From the NCBI GenBank assembly GCA_034411955.1, contig DAOUMF010000122.1, forward strand, positions 1-14,756: 14,756 nucleotides of DNA, written 5' to 3'. Each line of letters starts with the position of its first letter. Position 1 is the first letter of the stretch. Shown here piece after piece: positions 13,988 through 14,756 of the stretch. This DNA comes from DAOUMF01 sp034411955. Its GTDB lineage: Bacteria; Chloroflexota; Dehalococcoidia; SM23-28-2; RBG-16-64-32. The notes under the pieces were generated by a model. That model was not told the origin of the DNA and searched no databases. It was given only the letters and a program-made list of their open reading frames with translations. The translations under genes were made by a program, and so were the position numbers.

Positions 13988-14665
13988 ATGGAGCTATCGA
14001 TCGACACCGCGTCCGAGATCGCCTCGGTGGCCCTCTCCCGCGAGGGCGTTCTGCAGGCCGAGATGAGCTGGCGCTGCCGCCGCAACCACACGGTGGAACT
14101 GCTCGCCACCATCGACCGGTTGCTGGCGCAGATGGGGGCCACGAAGGAGGACCTCGCCGCCGTGTTCGTCTGCAACGGCCCCGGGATGTACACCGGGCTG
14201 AGGGTGGGCGTGAGCACCGCTCAGGGGCTCGCCTACGCCCTCAGGCTGCCCGTGGTGGGGGTCGGCCGGCTGGAGCTGGACGCCTACCAGCACGCCGCCT
14301 TCCCCGGCCGCATCGTGGCCGTGCATCGCGCTGGCCGCGGGGAGCTGGCCTGGGCAGCCTATCGCTCGCGACCGTGGCGGCAGGTCACGGCACCGCGCCT
14401 GGACTGGCCTGCGGAGGTGGTGCGGCGGGCTCGCGGCCGCACGCTGTTCTGCGGCGAGGTGGACGAAGAGCTGGCGAAGGCGGCGGAGGAGGCCCTGGGC
14501 ACCCGGGCGATCATCGCTTCGGCCGCGGCCTCGGTGCGGCGGGCCGCCTTCCTGGCGGAGCTGGGACAGCGGCGGCTCGCCGCCGGCGAGGGCGGGGACG
14601 CGGCGTCCCTGCGGGTCGTCTATCTGCGTCCGCCGGCCATCAGTGGTAAGCCTGCCCGCCGGTAG
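13988..14665 (+). CDS. tsaB: tRNA t6A biosynthesis protein TsaB
   Basis: 225 aa. TsaB (YeaZ) is the inactive paralogue of TsaD that scaffolds the threonylcarbamoyl transferase complex. Visible motifs are MELSIDTASEIASVALSREG at the N-terminus, NHTVELLATIDRLLAQMG (33-50), NGPGMYTGLRVGVSTAQGLA (63-82; the usual GPGSFTGLRIG with Met-Tyr for Ser-Phe) and VVYLRPPAI near the end. The C-terminal half is less conserved, as normal for TsaB. The last residues and stop codon (KPARR, TAG) fall inside a degenerate palindromic repeat. It follows tsaE in the same direction, as expected for partners; tsaD is not in the window. Confidence 0.93.
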   Translation: MELSIDTASEIASVALSREGVLQAEMSWRCRRNHTVELLATIDRLLAQMGATKEDLAAVFVCNGPGMYTGLRVGVSTAQGLAYALRLPVVGVGRLELDAYQHAAFPGRIVAVHRAGRGELAWAAYRSRPWRQVTAPRLDWPAEVVRRARGRTLFCGEVDEELAKAAEEALGTRAIIASAAASVRRAAFLAELGQRRLAAGEGGDAASLRVVYLRPPAISGKPARR

Positions 14666-14668
14666 GCG
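14652..14668. repeat. Degenerate palindromic element over the tsaB stop
   Basis: CTGCCCGCCGGTAGGCG is a decayed version of the element at 13390-13409, centred at 14660/14661 with mismatches. Its GGTAG supplies the TAG stop of tsaB. Confidence 0.5.
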
Positions 14669-14691
14669 CTGGCGTGTACCGCTAGCGGTGC

Positions 14692-14697
14692 TAAAAT
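14692..14697 (+). promoter_or_regulatory. -10 box of ndk
   Basis: TAAAAT ends 9 nt before ATG 14707, predicting a leader of about 3 nt. There is no Shine-Dalgarno in AGCGCATCG. Confidence 0.5.
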
Positions 14698-14706
14698 AGC
14701 GCATCG

Positions 14707-14756
14707 ATGGAACGCACTCTCGTCCTGATCAAGCCGGACGCCATGCAGCGGGGCCT
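14707..14756 (+). CDS. ndk: Nucleoside diphosphate kinase, N-terminal fragment (runs off window)
   Basis: Only 16 full codons are present: MERTLVLIKPDAMQRG. This opening (ER-T-x-x-x-IKPDA-x-x-RG) is the highly conserved start of nucleoside diphosphate kinase, which transfers the gamma-phosphate between nucleoside triphosphates and diphosphates through a phospho-histidine. That His and the rest of the gene are beyond the window. It appears to have its own short-leader promoter rather than depending on tsaB. Confidence 0.9.
   Translation, partial: MERTLVLIKPDAMQRG

Overview
The window is high-GC bacterial chromosome. The housekeeping genes, leaderless-looking promoters (a -10 box directly in front of the start codon), ABM-fold small proteins, a double zinc-ribbon protein and 'LPAGRQ'-type palindromic repeats all suit a Chloroflexota-like lineage, perhaps Dehalococcoidia. 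That placement is inference from style, not a search result. There is no tRNA, rRNA, CRISPR array, transposase or phage gene.

Layout. (1) 1-3936, plus strand: the 3' end of gyrA with a long basic repeat tail, a probably broken small gene, an Hsp20 chaperone, and a complete lon protease, forming a DNA-topology and protein-quality-control block. (2) 4038-5901, minus strand: a D-2-hydroxyacid dehydrogenase followed by a creatininase-fold protein whose metal motifs are unusual; both carry a -10-like box just before the start. (3) 5902-6213: divergent regulatory region. (4) 6214-7365, plus: a membrane-anchored protein with a Pro/Ser/Thr linker and an extracellular HExxH domain. It shares its stop codon bases with a convergent calcineurin-like phosphoesterase (7362-8147, minus). 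(5) 8148-10500: a series of small plus-strand genes, each apparently with its own promoter: a double zinc-ribbon protein that appears to start at ATT behind a structured leader, a 57-aa basic protein, a 65-aa helical protein, and two dimeric alpha/beta-barrel (YdhR/ABM-like) proteins. A promoter-like repeat with a conserved spacer occurs four times here. (6) 10588-12381: a secreted seven-repeat beta-propeller protein ending in thrombospondin-type-3 and dockerin-like calcium motifs. (7) 12431-14756: thiL, tsaE, tsaB and the first codons of ndk, i.e. thiamine diphosphate synthesis, the tRNA t6A machinery and nucleotide metabolism.

The genes are mostly of known families. The more unusual material is in the details: the ATT start plus SD-sequestering stem at 8445-8492, the repeated promoter module, palindromic elements that have become protein termini (thiL, tsaE, tsaB) or accompany a frame break (near 900), the histone-H1-like GyrA tail, and the creatininase-fold protein with substituted metal ligands. 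I did not find a clearly new multi-gene system.
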